Position numbers and translations under genes: made by a program. The notes under the pieces are model-generated. The model did not search any database. It was not told the origin of the DNA and saw only the letters and a list, made by a program, of their open reading frames with translations. Positions 7,530 through 16,947 of a stretch of 64,000 bases of DNA are shown piece by piece; position 1 is the first letter of the stretch, and every line of letters starts with the position of its first letter. Origin of the DNA: Scandinavium sp002470465 (lineage in GTDB: Bacteria > Pseudomonadota > Gammaproteobacteria > Enterobacterales > Enterobacteriaceae); the NCBI RefSeq assembly GCF_040750395.1, contig NZ_JBFLVD010000015.1:248001-312000 (forward strand), given 5' to 3'.

Positions 7530-9071
7530 TTACTCTTCGTTTTTCTTCTGACTTAAGCCGTATTCACGTAACTTATTGGCAATCGCCGTATGCGACACGC
7601 CGAGGCGTTTGGCGAGCTTGCGCGTGCTCGGGAAGCTCCGGTACAGCTGGGTCAGCACCGAACGCTCGAAGCGGCTGGTGATTTCATCCAGCGATCCTTC
7701 CATCGCATCTTCGCCAACCGCTACGGTTGTGGTGTCGTAATCCGGCAGCAGGATGTCCTGTGGGCGCAGCTCGTAGCCTTCCAGCTGCGTCAATGCACGG
7801 TAGACCGCGTTTTTCAGCTGACGGACGTTCCCCGGCCAGCCGTAGCGCGTCAGCACGGTGTTCAGGTCAGCGGCCAGTTTCGGGCGTGCAATCCCCTGCT
7901 CATCGGCGAATCTCGCCACGAACAGCTCGGTCAGCGGCATGATGTCCTGCGGACGATCGCGCAGCGGCGGCAGGTTCAGCGTCAGTACGTTCAGACGATA
8001 ATAAAGATCTTCGCGGAACAGTCCTTTCTGCACCAGTTCAACCAGGTTCTTCTGGGTAGCGCAGATGACGCGCACGTCGACATGAACTTCATGATCCTCG
8101 CCGACGCGGCGGAAGGTGCCGTCGTTCAGGAAGCGCAGCAGCTTAACCTGCATCCGCGGCGACATTTCACCGATTTCGTCCAGCAGCACCGAGCCGCCGT
8201 TCGCCTGCTCGAAGAAGCCTTTTTTGCCCTCCGGCGCATGGCCAAACAGCTCGCTTTCTACAGCATCTTCCGGGATAGAAGCACAGTTCAGGGCCAGATA
8301 CGGCTTCTGCGCGCGTGGGCTTGCCAGGTGGCAGGCGTTCGCCAGCAGATCTTTCCCGGTGCCGGTATCCCCGACAATCAGCAGCGGCGCGGTCAGCAAA
8401 GCCAGCTTGCGCGCCTGCTCCACTACGTGGCGCATTTTCGGGCTGACGGCGATGATCTGGCTGAATGCGCTGACATCCTGGCTGGTCATGGTTTGCAGCT
8501 GGCGGCCCATACGTAATGTGGAGCGCAGCATCACTACCGCCCCCATCAGCACGCGGGTGGCATTTTCCCCTTCCAGGGTGACCGGGGTAATTTCCAGCAG
8601 GAAGTTTTGCCCATTGATGACAACATGCTCGGCGTGGGACTCCACCGGCGAGCCCTCCAGCCAGCGCTGGAAGTTGAAACCGTTAATCAGTTGGGCGACG
8701 TGATGAGCACGCAATTTGTCCTGCGATTGCCCGAACAGCTGGCTGCTGGCGGGGTTAGCCAGCTCGACTTTGCCTTTGGTGTCCAGAGAAAGTACCGGTT
8801 CCGGCATGGCCTCAAGCAGCGCACTCAGCGCCAGATGCTCGCGCTCGGACGGCATCCAGGGCACCGTGCGCACGTCCGTTACGCCCGCAATACGGCGGAT
8901 CTCCGCCATCAGCGTGCTGAAGGCATTAAACTCCAGCTCGGCAAAATTAAGGTAGATTCGGCCAATGGGGTCGATATCGATCCCGCGCAGATCAATGCCG
9001 CGCAGCACCAGCAGATCGAGCAATTCACGGGTCAGACCAAGGCGGTCCTCACAAAAAACTTCAAGACGCAT
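7530..9071 (-). CDS. tyrR: Aromatic amino acid regulator TyrR
   Basis: Transcription factor that represses or activates aromatic amino acid biosynthesis and transport genes with Tyr, Phe or Trp as cofactor. Domains in order: N-terminal ACT domain (RLEVFCEDRLGLTRELLDLL), PAS domain (about 80-190), an AAA+ domain of sigma-54-activator type (Walker A VGDTGTGKDLLA, Walker B-like GGSVLLDEIGEMSPR) and a C-terminal helix-turn-helix (TRKLAKRLGVSHTAIANKLR). The GAFTGA loop is replaced by GHAPEGKKG, as expected for TyrR, which acts with sigma-70. The start at ATG 9071 (MRLEVF) gives 513 residues, identical to E. coli; an upstream in-frame start is unlikely. Confidence 0.97.
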   Translation of the reverse strand: MRLEVFCEDRLGLTRELLDLLVLRGIDLRGIDIDPIGRIYLNFAELEFNAFSTLMAEIRRIAGVTDVRTVPWMPSEREHLALSALLEAMPEPVLSLDTKGKVELANPASSQLFGQSQDKLRAHHVAQLINGFNFQRWLEGSPVESHAEHVVINGQNFLLEITPVTLEGENATRVLMGAVVMLRSTLRMGRQLQTMTSQDVSAFSQIIAVSPKMRHVVEQARKLALLTAPLLIVGDTGTGKDLLANACHLASPRAQKPYLALNCASIPEDAVESELFGHAPEGKKGFFEQANGGSVLLDEIGEMSPRMQVKLLRFLNDGTFRRVGEDHEVHVDVRVICATQKNLVELVQKGLFREDLYYRLNVLTLNLPPLRDRPQDIMPLTELFVARFADEQGIARPKLAADLNTVLTRYGWPGNVRQLKNAVYRALTQLEGYELRPQDILLPDYDTTTVAVGEDAMEGSLDEITSRFERSVLTQLYRSFPSTRKLAKRLGVSHTAIANKLREYGLSQKKNEE

Positions 9072-9140
9072 GGGAAGTATCACCCTCAGAGCCAATAACG
9101 CATGGATGATAAGACAGTTCTCCGCCTGCGGGAAGATGGC

Positions 9141-9158
9141 TGTCAACAATTATTGACA
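9141..9158. promoter_or_regulatory. TyrR box upstream of tyrR
   Basis: TGTCAA-CAATTA-TTGACA is a perfect palindrome with the spacing of the TyrR box (TGTAAA-N6-TTTACA), one symmetrical change per arm. It lies 70 bases upstream of the tyrR start, consistent with the known autorepression of tyrR. Confidence 0.75.
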
Positions 9159-9309
9159 GTATGGCGGAAAATCAGGCGCTTTGCCGTAAAGCTCACGATA
9201 AAGTGCACAAAGCGCAAAACATCAGCGCTGAAACATTGCTTCCAGCGTCCCGCTAATCGCAGTGCCCGTCGCGAAGATCGCACGGCCTCACGACCGTGCA
9301 GGGAAAAGA

Positions 9310-10359
9310 TCAGGCAGGACGCTTGTTGATGGTCTCTTTCAGCTGCCCGATAAGCTCGCGGCGGAAATCACCGAGCTTCGGTTTGTCGTTGTCTATCCAC
9401 GGCAGCGGACGGCACACTTCCATCGCCTTGATGCCAAGACGAGCGGTCAGCAGACCGGCACCAATCCCCTGAGCTGCACGAGCAGAAAGACGCGCCGCCA
9501 GATCCTGAGACATCCAGTCCATACCCACTTCGCGCACCAGTTCACTGGCTCCGGCAAAAGCAATATTGAGCAGCACCAGGCGAAACAGGCGCAGGCGGCT
9601 GTAATAGCCGAGCTCGATACCGTAGAGCGTAGCGATACGGTTGATCAGACGCAGGTTGCGCCAGGCGATAAACGCCATATCCACCAGCGCCAGTGGGCTG
9701 ACGGCAATCATCAGCGTCGACTCTGCCGCAGAACGGCTGATTTCGCGCCGTGCCTGCGCATCCAGTACCGGCTGAACCAGGTGCGCGTAGAGCGTCACCA
9801 CTTCACGATCGTTTTGCGTTTCGTGGATCGCGGCGTACCAGCGCTGAAGCGCCGGGTGCGACTGATCGAGCCCCGCCTGGCTGGCAAGCTGCTCGCAGAA
9901 CGCGCGACCTTTGCCAGTGCCGTGACTGTGCAGGAGATCCCGCGCTTCATCACGCTCCTGCGCGCGCTGGCGTAATCGCCACAGACGACGCCATTCGGTA
10001 GCGACGGAACCGACGCCTGCCCCGACGATCAGCGCCCCGGCAGCGCAGCCGCCCAGCGCCACCCAGTCCTGAGTTTGCCAGGCGTTCATCGTCCACTGCA
10101 CACCCTGAGCGATAACGCTGACGCCGAAAATCGCCAGCCCGGCGCTGACCATCCGCCGCCACAGGCTGCGCTTAGGACGCAGGGCAGCTTCAACCACGGC
10201 CTCCGCCTGGCCCTCATCTTCCAGCGGATCGTCCACCAGCGCCGGGGCGAAGGTTTCGGCCTGGTTCTGTTCAAACAGCTGCGCACCGCGAAGCTGCTCT
10301 GTTTTGTCCGCTTCCAGCGGCCCGGCAAAATCAATGCGCGGTTTTATCGGTTCGCTCAT
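9310..10359 (-). CDS. ycjF: Membrane protein YcjF (UPF0283/DUF697-type)
   Basis: Inner-membrane protein of 349 residues with a charged N terminus (MSEPIKPRIDFAGPLEADK), two hydrophobic segments at about 70-90 and 98-120, and a C-terminal domain with glycine-rich stretches. The molecular function is not established. ycjX and ycjF are a conserved pair, and in E. coli they are linked to heat shock and phage-shock conditions. The start overlaps the ycjX stop by four bases, indicating translational coupling. Confidence 0.93.
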   Translation of the reverse strand: MSEPIKPRIDFAGPLEADKTEQLRGAQLFEQNQAETFAPALVDDPLEDEGQAEAVVEAALRPKRSLWRRMVSAGLAIFGVSVIAQGVQWTMNAWQTQDWVALGGCAAGALIVGAGVGSVATEWRRLWRLRQRAQERDEARDLLHSHGTGKGRAFCEQLASQAGLDQSHPALQRWYAAIHETQNDREVVTLYAHLVQPVLDAQARREISRSAAESTLMIAVSPLALVDMAFIAWRNLRLINRIATLYGIELGYYSRLRLFRLVLLNIAFAGASELVREVGMDWMSQDLAARLSARAAQGIGAGLLTARLGIKAMEVCRPLPWIDNDKPKLGDFRRELIGQLKETINKRPA

Positions 10360-11759
10360 CGCAATTTGTCTCCAATCAAAAACTCCAGCGCGGCATCCAG
10401 CCGGATATGCGGCAGCGGTTTGTCGACGTCCATCGCCTGCGGACGGAACGCTTCAAACTGAAAACCCTGCTGTTCCCAGAACGCCTGGCCCGGCAGGCGC
10501 GCCGGAACCTCACCCGGATAGACCGTCAGCGGCTCGCCGTCGCTCAGACGATGGCCGCGCAGCGCCGGGATTTTCTCGCCGTTGACGTCAATCAGCCCGC
10601 TCTGCGTCGCCTGCACCGAGGCCAGCCCAAGGCAGTCCATGCTGATGCCTTCAAACGCCGCATTCTGCCACGCATCCTGAATCAGCTGTTGCAGCAGCGA
10701 CACCATGTTGGCGTGCTGATCGACGGTGACGTGGTCGGCTTTGGTGGCAGCAAACAGCAGCTTGTCGATCACCGGGGAAAACAGGCGGCGAAATAGCGTG
10801 CGCTGCCCGTAATGGAAGCTTTGCATCAGCTGCGTCAGCGCCAGGCGCATATCGTTGAACGCCTGCGGGCCGCTGTTCAGCGGCTGGAGGCAGTCGACCA
10901 GGACTATCTGGCGGTCAAAGCGCAGGAAGTGATTTTTATAGAAATCTTTAACGATATGTTCGCAGTAGTAGTCAAAACGCGCACGGAGCATCCCGGCGTT
11001 GGTGTGCTTATCGGCCTGCGCCAGCTTTGCCTCGCCTGCGGCATCCACATCCGGCCACGGGAAGAACTGTAGCGCAGGCGCACCGGCCATTTCTCCCGGC
11101 AGCACAAAGCGGCCCGGCTGAATGAAATGCAGACCTTCTTTTTTGCAGGTGTGGAGATAGTCGGTCCAGGCCTGGCTGATTTCCGCCAGCCGGTTTTCAT
11201 CGGCCGGGGCCAGCGGATCGAGCCCTTCGCACAGCTCACGCCAGCGCACAGACCATTCGGCACGCTGGCCCGTCAGCAGGCCAGTCATCTGCCGCGACCA
11301 GCTCAGATAATCCTGCGCCAGCATCGGCAGGTCCAGCAGCCACTCGCCGGGATAGTCGACGATTTCCAGATACAGCGTGGACGTGTCTTTGAAGTGTCGT
11401 AAAAGTGAGTCATTGGAACGAAAACGCAGCGCCAGGCGAATTTCACTCACTCCGCGCGTGGGCGTCGGCCACGTCGGCGGCGTGCCGTATAACTGTGCCA
11501 GTCCCTCGTCATAGGTAAAACGCGGAATACCGTAATCGCGCTGCGGCACGCGCTTCACGCCGAGCAAACGCTCTTCCCGCACCGCACTTAACAAAGGTAA
11601 ACGTGCGCCCGCGTGTAAATTCAAAAGCTGATTGACCATCGCCGTGATAAACGCCGTTTTACCGCTGCGGCTGAGCCCCGTGACCGCCAGGCGCAGATGT
11701 CGGTCCACGCCGCGGTTCATCAGGGCATTGAGTTCGTTTTTGAGTCGGTTTATCGCCAT
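10356..11759 (-). CDS. ycjX: YcjX-family P-loop nucleotide-binding protein
   Basis: GTPase-like protein with a P-loop (GLSRSGKTAF, near residue 28), a DxxG-like segment (EIVDYPGEWLLDLPM) and a later NKxD-like element (FAATKADHV). Function is not established; it is a stress-associated partner of YcjF. The start was set at ATG 11759 (MAINRLKNELNALMNRGVDR), giving 467 residues against about 465 in E. coli. The longer frame begins with TTG and adds 11 residues (TDIPTSGRNG) with no clear advantage. Confidence 0.92.
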   Translation of the reverse strand: MAINRLKNELNALMNRGVDRHLRLAVTGLSRSGKTAFITAMVNQLLNLHAGARLPLLSAVREERLLGVKRVPQRDYGIPRFTYDEGLAQLYGTPPTWPTPTRGVSEIRLALRFRSNDSLLRHFKDTSTLYLEIVDYPGEWLLDLPMLAQDYLSWSRQMTGLLTGQRAEWSVRWRELCEGLDPLAPADENRLAEISQAWTDYLHTCKKEGLHFIQPGRFVLPGEMAGAPALQFFPWPDVDAAGEAKLAQADKHTNAGMLRARFDYYCEHIVKDFYKNHFLRFDRQIVLVDCLQPLNSGPQAFNDMRLALTQLMQSFHYGQRTLFRRLFSPVIDKLLFAATKADHVTVDQHANMVSLLQQLIQDAWQNAAFEGISMDCLGLASVQATQSGLIDVNGEKIPALRGHRLSDGEPLTVYPGEVPARLPGQAFWEQQGFQFEAFRPQAMDVDKPLPHIRLDAALEFLIGDKLR

Positions 11760-11876
11760 TCCATTGCGTCCAGAAGTGGGAATATCAGTCAAGGATATTA
11801 CATGAGGGCAAAGCAGGAAGATGCAATGTAAAAAATTCTTAAGATTCTGGCACTTCCGTGGCTGTGCCTCTCATTG

Positions 11877-12095
11877 CTACTTGAGGTTTCGGGATAAGCG
11901 GCTGGCAAGACGCGCCAGCACGGGTTCGAGCGCCACCGCCAGCAGCATCTTCAGCGGCCTGCGGGCAACGGATTTGATAGCCCAACCGGCAACGCCCGCC
12001 GGGCCGTAACGCAGCGCGGTCAGCAGCACGAGCTTGCCCGCAATTTTCAGCCCGGGTTTGACCTTCTGCCCGGTGCGTTGCCATTTTGAATTCAT
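11877..12095 (-). CDS. pspD: Phage shock protein D
   Basis: 72 residues, basic and moderately hydrophobic (LVLLTALRYGPAGVAGWAIK), matching E. coli PspD. Peripheral inner-membrane protein of unclear biochemical role, last gene of the pspABCD operon here. pspE is absent between pspD and ycjX. Confidence 0.93.
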   Translation of the reverse strand: MNSKWQRTGQKVKPGLKIAGKLVLLTALRYGPAGVAGWAIKSVARRPLKMLLAVALEPVLARLASRLSRNLK

Positions 12096-12110
12096 GCTTT
12101 TCTCTCTCAG

Positions 12111-12467
12111 TTACAGCTGGCGGAACCGGCTGCGCAGGGAAAACGTATCAGAGGTGACATAGCGTTCCATTTCGCGCAAACGCTTCTCACCCGCCGCCAG
12201 TTCAGCATCGACCGCATTAAGCAGCTCGCCGCTGGACGGCATTTTTTCGCCGTACATTTCGCTCTCCGGTATCGGGTCAAGGGCGAACGTCAGGATGATA
12301 TAGGCCACCACCACGAAGAAAAACAGCCCAAAAATCATCGCCAGCACGGTAATAAGGCGCACCAGCTTCACCGGCACGTCGAGCCAGTGGGCGATCCCGG
12401 CACACACGCCCTTCACCATGCCCTGCTGCGGAATACGCCACAGCTTTTTGCTGAAATCTAATGCCAT
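12111..12467 (-). CDS. pspC: Phage shock protein C (envelope stress sensor)
   Basis: 118-residue inner-membrane protein with the PspC domain (LWRIPQQGMVKGVCAGIAHW) and one membrane segment (about 38-66, VRLITVLAMIFGLFFFVVVA). With PspB it senses membrane damage such as mislocalised secretins and draws PspA away from PspF. The start ATG at 12467 touches the pspB stop, so the two are coupled. Confidence 0.96.
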   Translation of the reverse strand: MALDFSKKLWRIPQQGMVKGVCAGIAHWLDVPVKLVRLITVLAMIFGLFFFVVVAYIILTFALDPIPESEMYGEKMPSSGELLNAVDAELAAGEKRLREMERYVTSDTFSLRSRFRQL

Positions 12468-12688
12468 TATTTTTCTCTCCAGTTCGGGTGTTCCGCGTCG
12501 AGAATGTCTTCCAGCGCCTGAAGGCGTTCACGCATCCGTTTCGCTTCGTCAGTCAGCTGCGCCAGCCGCTGCTTTTCGCCCGACGTTAAATCTGCGCTGC
12601 TGCGGTTGCTGTAGTGCATCCAGAGCCAAACCGGCAGAACAAACAGCACAAACAGCGTCAGCGGAATGGCAAGAAAAAGCGCGCTCAT
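12467..12688 (-). CDS. pspB: Phage shock protein B
   Basis: 73 residues: one N-terminal membrane helix (MSALFLAIPLTLFVLFVLPV) and a cytoplasmic helical leucine/arginine-rich tail with coiled-coil character (LAQLTDEAKRMRERLQALED). Partner of PspC in stress sensing. It lies between pspA and pspC on one transcript. Confidence 0.96.
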   Translation of the reverse strand: MSALFLAIPLTLFVLFVLPVWLWMHYSNRSSADLTSGEKQRLAQLTDEAKRMRERLQALEDILDAEHPNWREK

Positions 12689-12742
12689 AAGGTCTCCTTA
12701 CTGATGATGAGCGGCGACACCCGCGGTGCCGCCTGGACGATA

Positions 12743-13411
12743 TTATTGATTATCCTGCTTCATTTTGGCGCGCAGTTCAGCGATTTGCGCGCTGATATCG
12801 TCGTCCGCCTTCAGGTCAGCGAACTGCTGATCCAGCGATTTTTGTTTACCAAAGCCGTGACTTTCCGCTTCAGCTTCCATCTGGTCAATACGACGCTCGA
12901 AGGATTCAAAGCGCGCCATAGCTTCATCCAGCTTGCCGCTGTCGAGCTGGCGGCGCACGTCGCGGGATGAGTTCGCCGCCTGATGACGCAGCGTCAGCGC
13001 CTGCTGGCGAGCGCGGGTTTCGCTCAGTTTGTTCTCCAGCTCGCCAATCTCTTTTTTCATGCGCGCCAGGGTGTCGTCCACCAGCGTCACTTCCTGCTCC
13101 AGCGTGACGATAAGGTCGGTCAGCTTTTGCTTTTCAATCAGCGCAGCACGTGCCAGATCTTCTTTTTCCTTACGCAGCGCCAGTTCGGCTTTCTCCTGCC
13201 ATTCGGCCTGCTGCGCGGTCGCCTGCTCGATGCGGCGGGTCAGCTGTTTCTTTTCCGCCAGCGCGCGGGCTGAAGTGGAACGCACTTCGACTAAGGTGTC
13301 TTCCATCTCCTGAATCATCAGGCGGACCAGCTTCTGTGGATCTTCAGCCTTTTCCAGCAGCGAATTGATGTTGGCGTTCACGATATCGGCAAAGCGAGAA
13401 AAAATACCCAT
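12743..13411 (-). CDS. pspA: Phage shock protein A
   Basis: 222-residue coiled-coil protein of the PspA/IM30 (ESCRT-III-like) family. It binds stressed inner membrane to preserve proton motive force and, when free, inhibits PspF. Long heptad-rich helices run from about residue 25 to 185. The start was set at ATG 13411 (MGIFSRFADIVNANINSLL), which has GAGGATG before it and equals the E. coli N terminus; the upstream in-frame start would add only two residues. Confidence 0.97.
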   Translation of the reverse strand: MGIFSRFADIVNANINSLLEKAEDPQKLVRLMIQEMEDTLVEVRSTSARALAEKKQLTRRIEQATAQQAEWQEKAELALRKEKEDLARAALIEKQKLTDLIVTLEQEVTLVDDTLARMKKEIGELENKLSETRARQQALTLRHQAANSSRDVRRQLDSGKLDEAMARFESFERRIDQMEAEAESHGFGKQKSLDQQFADLKADDDISAQIAELRAKMKQDNQ

Positions 13412-13468
13412 ATTCACATCCTCATACAGTCAGTTTTGTCATCGGGCAAAGCCCTGCTGCAAGGGATA

Positions 13469-13487
13469 ATACAAACGGCGTGCCAAC
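13469..13487 (-). promoter_or_regulatory. Sigma-54 promoter of pspABCD
   Basis: On the minus strand TTGGCAC-GCCGT-TTGTA matches the -24/-12 consensus (TGGCAC-N5-TTGCW) 60-70 bases upstream of pspA. The 80 bases between it and the divergent pspF start would hold the PspF and IHF sites. Confidence 0.9.
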
Positions 13488-13584
13488 TTTTTATCTTATT
13501 GATTTAGCGAGAGGTGATTGAGTTTTACTCAGCTGGCCGCTACAGTGAAGTGGTCAATTACACTAACGAGTGGCGAATTTCATC

Positions 13585-14571
13585 ATGGCAGAATATAAGG
13601 ACAACCTGCTCGGCGAAGCGAACAGTTTCCTCGAGGTGCTGGAACAGGTTTCACGGCTCGCGCCGCTGGATAAGCCCGTGCTGGTGATTGGTGAACGGGG
13701 TACCGGGAAAGAGCTGATTGCCAACCGCCTGCACTTTCTCTCCTCGCGCTGGCAGGGGCCGTTTATCTCGCTCAACTGCGCGGCGCTGAATGAAAACCTG
13801 CTCGATTCAGAACTTTTCGGCCATGAGGCGGGAGCCTTTACCGGCGCCCAAAAACGCCATCCGGGGCGATTCGAACGCGCCGACGGCGGCACCCTCTTCC
13901 TTGATGAACTCGCCACCGCCCCGATGCTGGTCCAGGAAAAACTGCTGAGGGTGATTGAGTACGGCGAGCTGGAGCGCGTCGGCGGCAGCCAGCCGTTGCA
14001 GGTCAACGTGCGGCTGGTATGCGCCACCAATGCCGACCTGCCGAAGATGGTGGAAGAAGGCACCTTCCGCGCCGACCTTCTCGATCGCCTGGCCTTCGAC
14101 GTTGTACAGCTCCCGCCGCTGCGAGAACGCCAGAGCGACATCCTGCTGATGGCGGAACATTTCGCGATTCAGATGTGTCGCGAACTAGGATTACCGCTCT
14201 TCCCGGGCTTTACCGAACACGCGCGGGATACGCTGCAAAACTACCGCTGGCCGGGCAATATCCGCGAACTGAAAAACGTGGTCGAACGCTCGGTCTATCG
14301 CCATGCCAGCATTGAAGAGCCGCTGGATAATATTATTCTGGATCCGTTCCAGCGGCCGGTTCCGGCTTCTGATTCGGTGGATATTGAGGAAAAAAACCAG
14401 GAAAGCGCCCTCTCGCTGCCGCTCGATTTGCGCGAATTTCAACAGCAGCAGGAAAAGGGGTTGCTGCAACAAGCGCTACAGCAGGCAAAGTTTAATCAGA
14501 AAAAAGCGGCTGAGCTGCTTGGGCTGACTTATCACCAGTTGCGGGCTTTGTTGAAGAAGCATCAGCTTTGA
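13585..14571 (+). CDS. pspF: Psp operon transcriptional activator PspF
   Basis: Sigma-54-dependent AAA+ activator without a regulatory receiver domain; it is held inactive by PspA. Walker A IGERGTGKEL (about residues 37-46), the GAFTGA loop (about 83-88), Walker B GGTLFLDELATAP and the arginine-finger region FRADLLDRLAFD are all present. The C-terminal helix-turn-helix is NQKKAAELLGLTYHQLRALL. Start at ATG 13585 (MAEYKDNLLGEANSF), 328 residues; the longer GTG start at 13570 has no homologous extension. Divergent from pspA, as in E. coli. Confidence 0.96.
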   Translation: MAEYKDNLLGEANSFLEVLEQVSRLAPLDKPVLVIGERGTGKELIANRLHFLSSRWQGPFISLNCAALNENLLDSELFGHEAGAFTGAQKRHPGRFERADGGTLFLDELATAPMLVQEKLLRVIEYGELERVGGSQPLQVNVRLVCATNADLPKMVEEGTFRADLLDRLAFDVVQLPPLRERQSDILLMAEHFAIQMCRELGLPLFPGFTEHARDTLQNYRWPGNIRELKNVVERSVYRHASIEEPLDNIILDPFQRPVPASDSVDIEEKNQESALSLPLDLREFQQQQEKGLLQQALQQAKFNQKKAAELLGLTYHQLRALLKKHQL

Positions 14572-14864
14572 AGGCCTAGGCAGTTGATTGTTGTTTGGTA
14601 CATAGGGGCTGCTTTGTGCAGAAGCGGACTTCATTTGCAAAGCTGTCCCAACAAAATTTAGTATAAATTTGAGCAATTATCATGGTTAAATATTCGAGTT
14701 ATGAATGTATTTTTTCGTTCTAACTAACAGTATTTTTCTGTCAGGTTCTTAAATTTTAGTTACTTCGATTTATTATTAAAAATATAGGGCATAAGGGATA
14801 TCCCATACTTAAAACATGGAAGCCCTTTTGCTAAACATGCCATACAGCATAAGGAGTAATGCAA

Positions 14865-16727
14865 GTGAGTTTCCCTCTAGAATTGACAGCGCAAATTGCT
14901 GGTAACAATGAAAACTTCAATCGCAAAGTCACTTTAAACAATGGCCTTACCGTTCTACTCGGCCCTAACGGTTCTGGAAAAACGCACCTTTTGAGGGGGC
15001 TAAAGCAAAGTCTATACCAGCATACAAATGGAAAGCATGTGCGCTTTCTCTCTGCTGGACGAATGGGGATGTTGGAGCAGTTCAGGTCAGACTATGACGG
15101 GTATCGAGGAGGCTCGCCACACTACGATGATGCAAATTATGGAAGTAAGAGCGATGTTGTTCGCAGACATCAGATGGAAACAATTAATGGTGATTTCCAA
15201 ACGCTTGCTGAACGGGCTGATATTCTAATTAAAATTCAGGAGAGGCTTCGGAAATTATTCAAGCGCGACATTCTTATTGAATGGGATGGTGGATCACTAA
15301 AAATATTATTTTCGCGATTGGATATAGACGCAAAATCATACTCGTCTGGCCGAGAAGCATCCGGATTGATGCATTTAGTTGGGATTTTAGCTGCACTTTA
15401 TGATGATGATGTAGGGGCGCTTCTTCTTGATGAACCAGAGGTTTCCTTGCATCCTCAGTTACAGGCATTTCTTCTTCATGAAATCCTTAGTGTCTCGGGC
15501 CACCCCTCTGAGGGAGGTAACAAAAAGATTGTTATCATCGCTACTCATTCAACAGAAATGCTCCAAATTCAAAAACCAGAAGACTTACTATCTCTCGTCT
15601 TCTGTTATGACCTAATCAGTGAGCCAGTGCAAATTCCAGTTGACGCTGGTGAACTCAAGAATAAAAAAGTACAAAACTTAATTGCCCGTCTCGGACAAGA
15701 GCATAAGTTATCACTGTTTTCCAAGCGGCCTTTATTAGTTGAAGGGCCTTCTGACGTAATGATTTGCAGTGCGCTTGCAAACAAGCTTGATGTACATCTC
15801 GAAGCCGCTGGATCACAGTTATTACCTGTGATTGGTAAAGGGCAGATGCCAACCGTGGCAAAATTATTGCGATTACTCGGCAAAAAACCAGTTGCGTTGG
15901 CAGACGCTGATGGAATCGCTGATGGCCTTGATCTTGTCAACTCATACCTTAATGATAATCCCACCGCAGAAAGACGAGCAAGTGAGTTAGGGTACCGATC
16001 CTCGCAACAAATGGTTAGTGCCATATTCACGGATTTTTGCAAATTGGTAGATTGCCGGTGGGATGAAATTTCTGTAACTGCCGAATCGCACCCGTATTGG
16101 GTGAACAAGAAAACAGAGGAAGAGATACAAGCAAAGCGTCGCTCTGCTTTCTGTACACTTTTCACTATCAATGAGAATGAATTATCAAATTTAGCTAAAG
16201 ACAATGAGTGGAGTAGTATAAAGACCCGCTTAAATGTGCTACTCGATCTGCTGGAACAGTGTGGTCTATTTATTTTACGCAAAGGTTCGGTAGAATCTTA
16301 CTACCAGAATTCAGACCCATTTACTTCAATTGGAAAGCCAAGTGCAGCTGTTGGTGAAATTGATCATATCAATCAGCTATCGCATGACGATGTTAACACT
16401 GGATATTCAGATTTGATCCGCTGCGTCAAGCATGCCTCGAGCACTGAAATAATATGTGAGGCTGATGCGTTGAGAGATCTTTTACTTTCGATTGTTGCAC
16501 CCGCACATGCCAGACTAAAGAGCGGAGAAGCCTCAACAAACTTCAATAACCTAGCTCGTTCAATCTTGGGGGAACGTTCTAAAATATTTGGCTTGGATAT
16601 TGAAGGTGAAAAACTTGTTATTTCAATTAAGAGTAACATTCTTAACATTAGAGGTTTTCCCGTAGCTATTGGAAAAGATGATGATGTACTAAAATGTATC
16701 AATGCAGCCCTTGCCACTAATCTTTAA
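14865..16727 (+). CDS. OLD-family ATPase/TOPRIM nuclease (probable phage defence)
   Basis: About 620 residues. The N-terminal ABC-type ATPase domain has Walker A LLGPNGSGKTHLL (residues about 34-45, counting from the upstream ATG), a signature-like YSSGREASG (161-169), Walker B GALLLDEPEVSLHP (186-199) and an H-loop IIATHSTEM. The C-terminal half is a TOPRIM nuclease domain with LLVEGPSDV (292-300) and ALADADG (346-352). This is the layout of class 1 (stand-alone) OLD nucleases, which include phage-exclusion proteins. No helicase partner gene follows. The gene is visibly richer in A+T than its neighbours, suggesting transfer. Start: AAGGAG lies 8 bases before GTG 14865 but only 2 before ATG 14859, so GTG is preferred. 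Target and trigger are unknown. Confidence 0.85.
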   Translation: MSFPLELTAQIAGNNENFNRKVTLNNGLTVLLGPNGSGKTHLLRGLKQSLYQHTNGKHVRFLSAGRMGMLEQFRSDYDGYRGGSPHYDDANYGSKSDVVRRHQMETINGDFQTLAERADILIKIQERLRKLFKRDILIEWDGGSLKILFSRLDIDAKSYSSGREASGLMHLVGILAALYDDDVGALLLDEPEVSLHPQLQAFLLHEILSVSGHPSEGGNKKIVIIATHSTEMLQIQKPEDLLSLVFCYDLISEPVQIPVDAGELKNKKVQNLIARLGQEHKLSLFSKRPLLVEGPSDVMICSALANKLDVHLEAAGSQLLPVIGKGQMPTVAKLLRLLGKKPVALADADGIADGLDLVNSYLNDNPTAERRASELGYRSSQQMVSAIFTDFCKLVDCRWDEISVTAESHPYWVNKKTEEEIQAKRRSAFCTLFTINENELSNLAKDNEWSSIKTRLNVLLDLLEQCGLFILRKGSVESYYQNSDPFTSIGKPSAAVGEIDHINQLSHDDVNTGYSDLIRCVKHASSTEIICEADALRDLLLSIVAPAHARLKSGEASTNFNNLARSILGERSKIFGLDIEGEKLVISIKSNILNIRGFPVAIGKDDDVLKCINAALATNL

Positions 16728-16737
16728 CTAATTAGTT

Positions 16738-16818
16738 GAGCGGACCTGCGTGAAGAAGGCTATTTCATGTAAACGTCCGCTCCTCGCTCATAGCAGTTAT
16801 AAGCTATGAGCGAACTGA
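16738..16818. repeat. Two stem-loops downstream of the OLD gene
   Basis: GAGCGGAC...GTCCGCTC (8-bp arms, long loop) is followed by CGCTCATAGC-AGTTATAA-GCTATGAGCG. The second is a near-perfect hairpin without a T-run. They may act in transcript 3' processing or termination of the OLD gene, or mark an insertion boundary. Confidence 0.45.
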
Positions 16819-16947
16819 AATCAATAAAACGGATAAAACCCGCCAAACCATTCATTCAATTTATGTAAACAAACTCAATGAATTACACTCAATAATGAGA
16901 CCCTCCTTCCAGTAATAACCCTTGTTGACACCAGCCTATAGCCGTAT

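Noticed and set aside
7590..8516. 308-residue plus-strand frame
   Set aside because: Antisense to tyrR; a GC-rich shadow frame.
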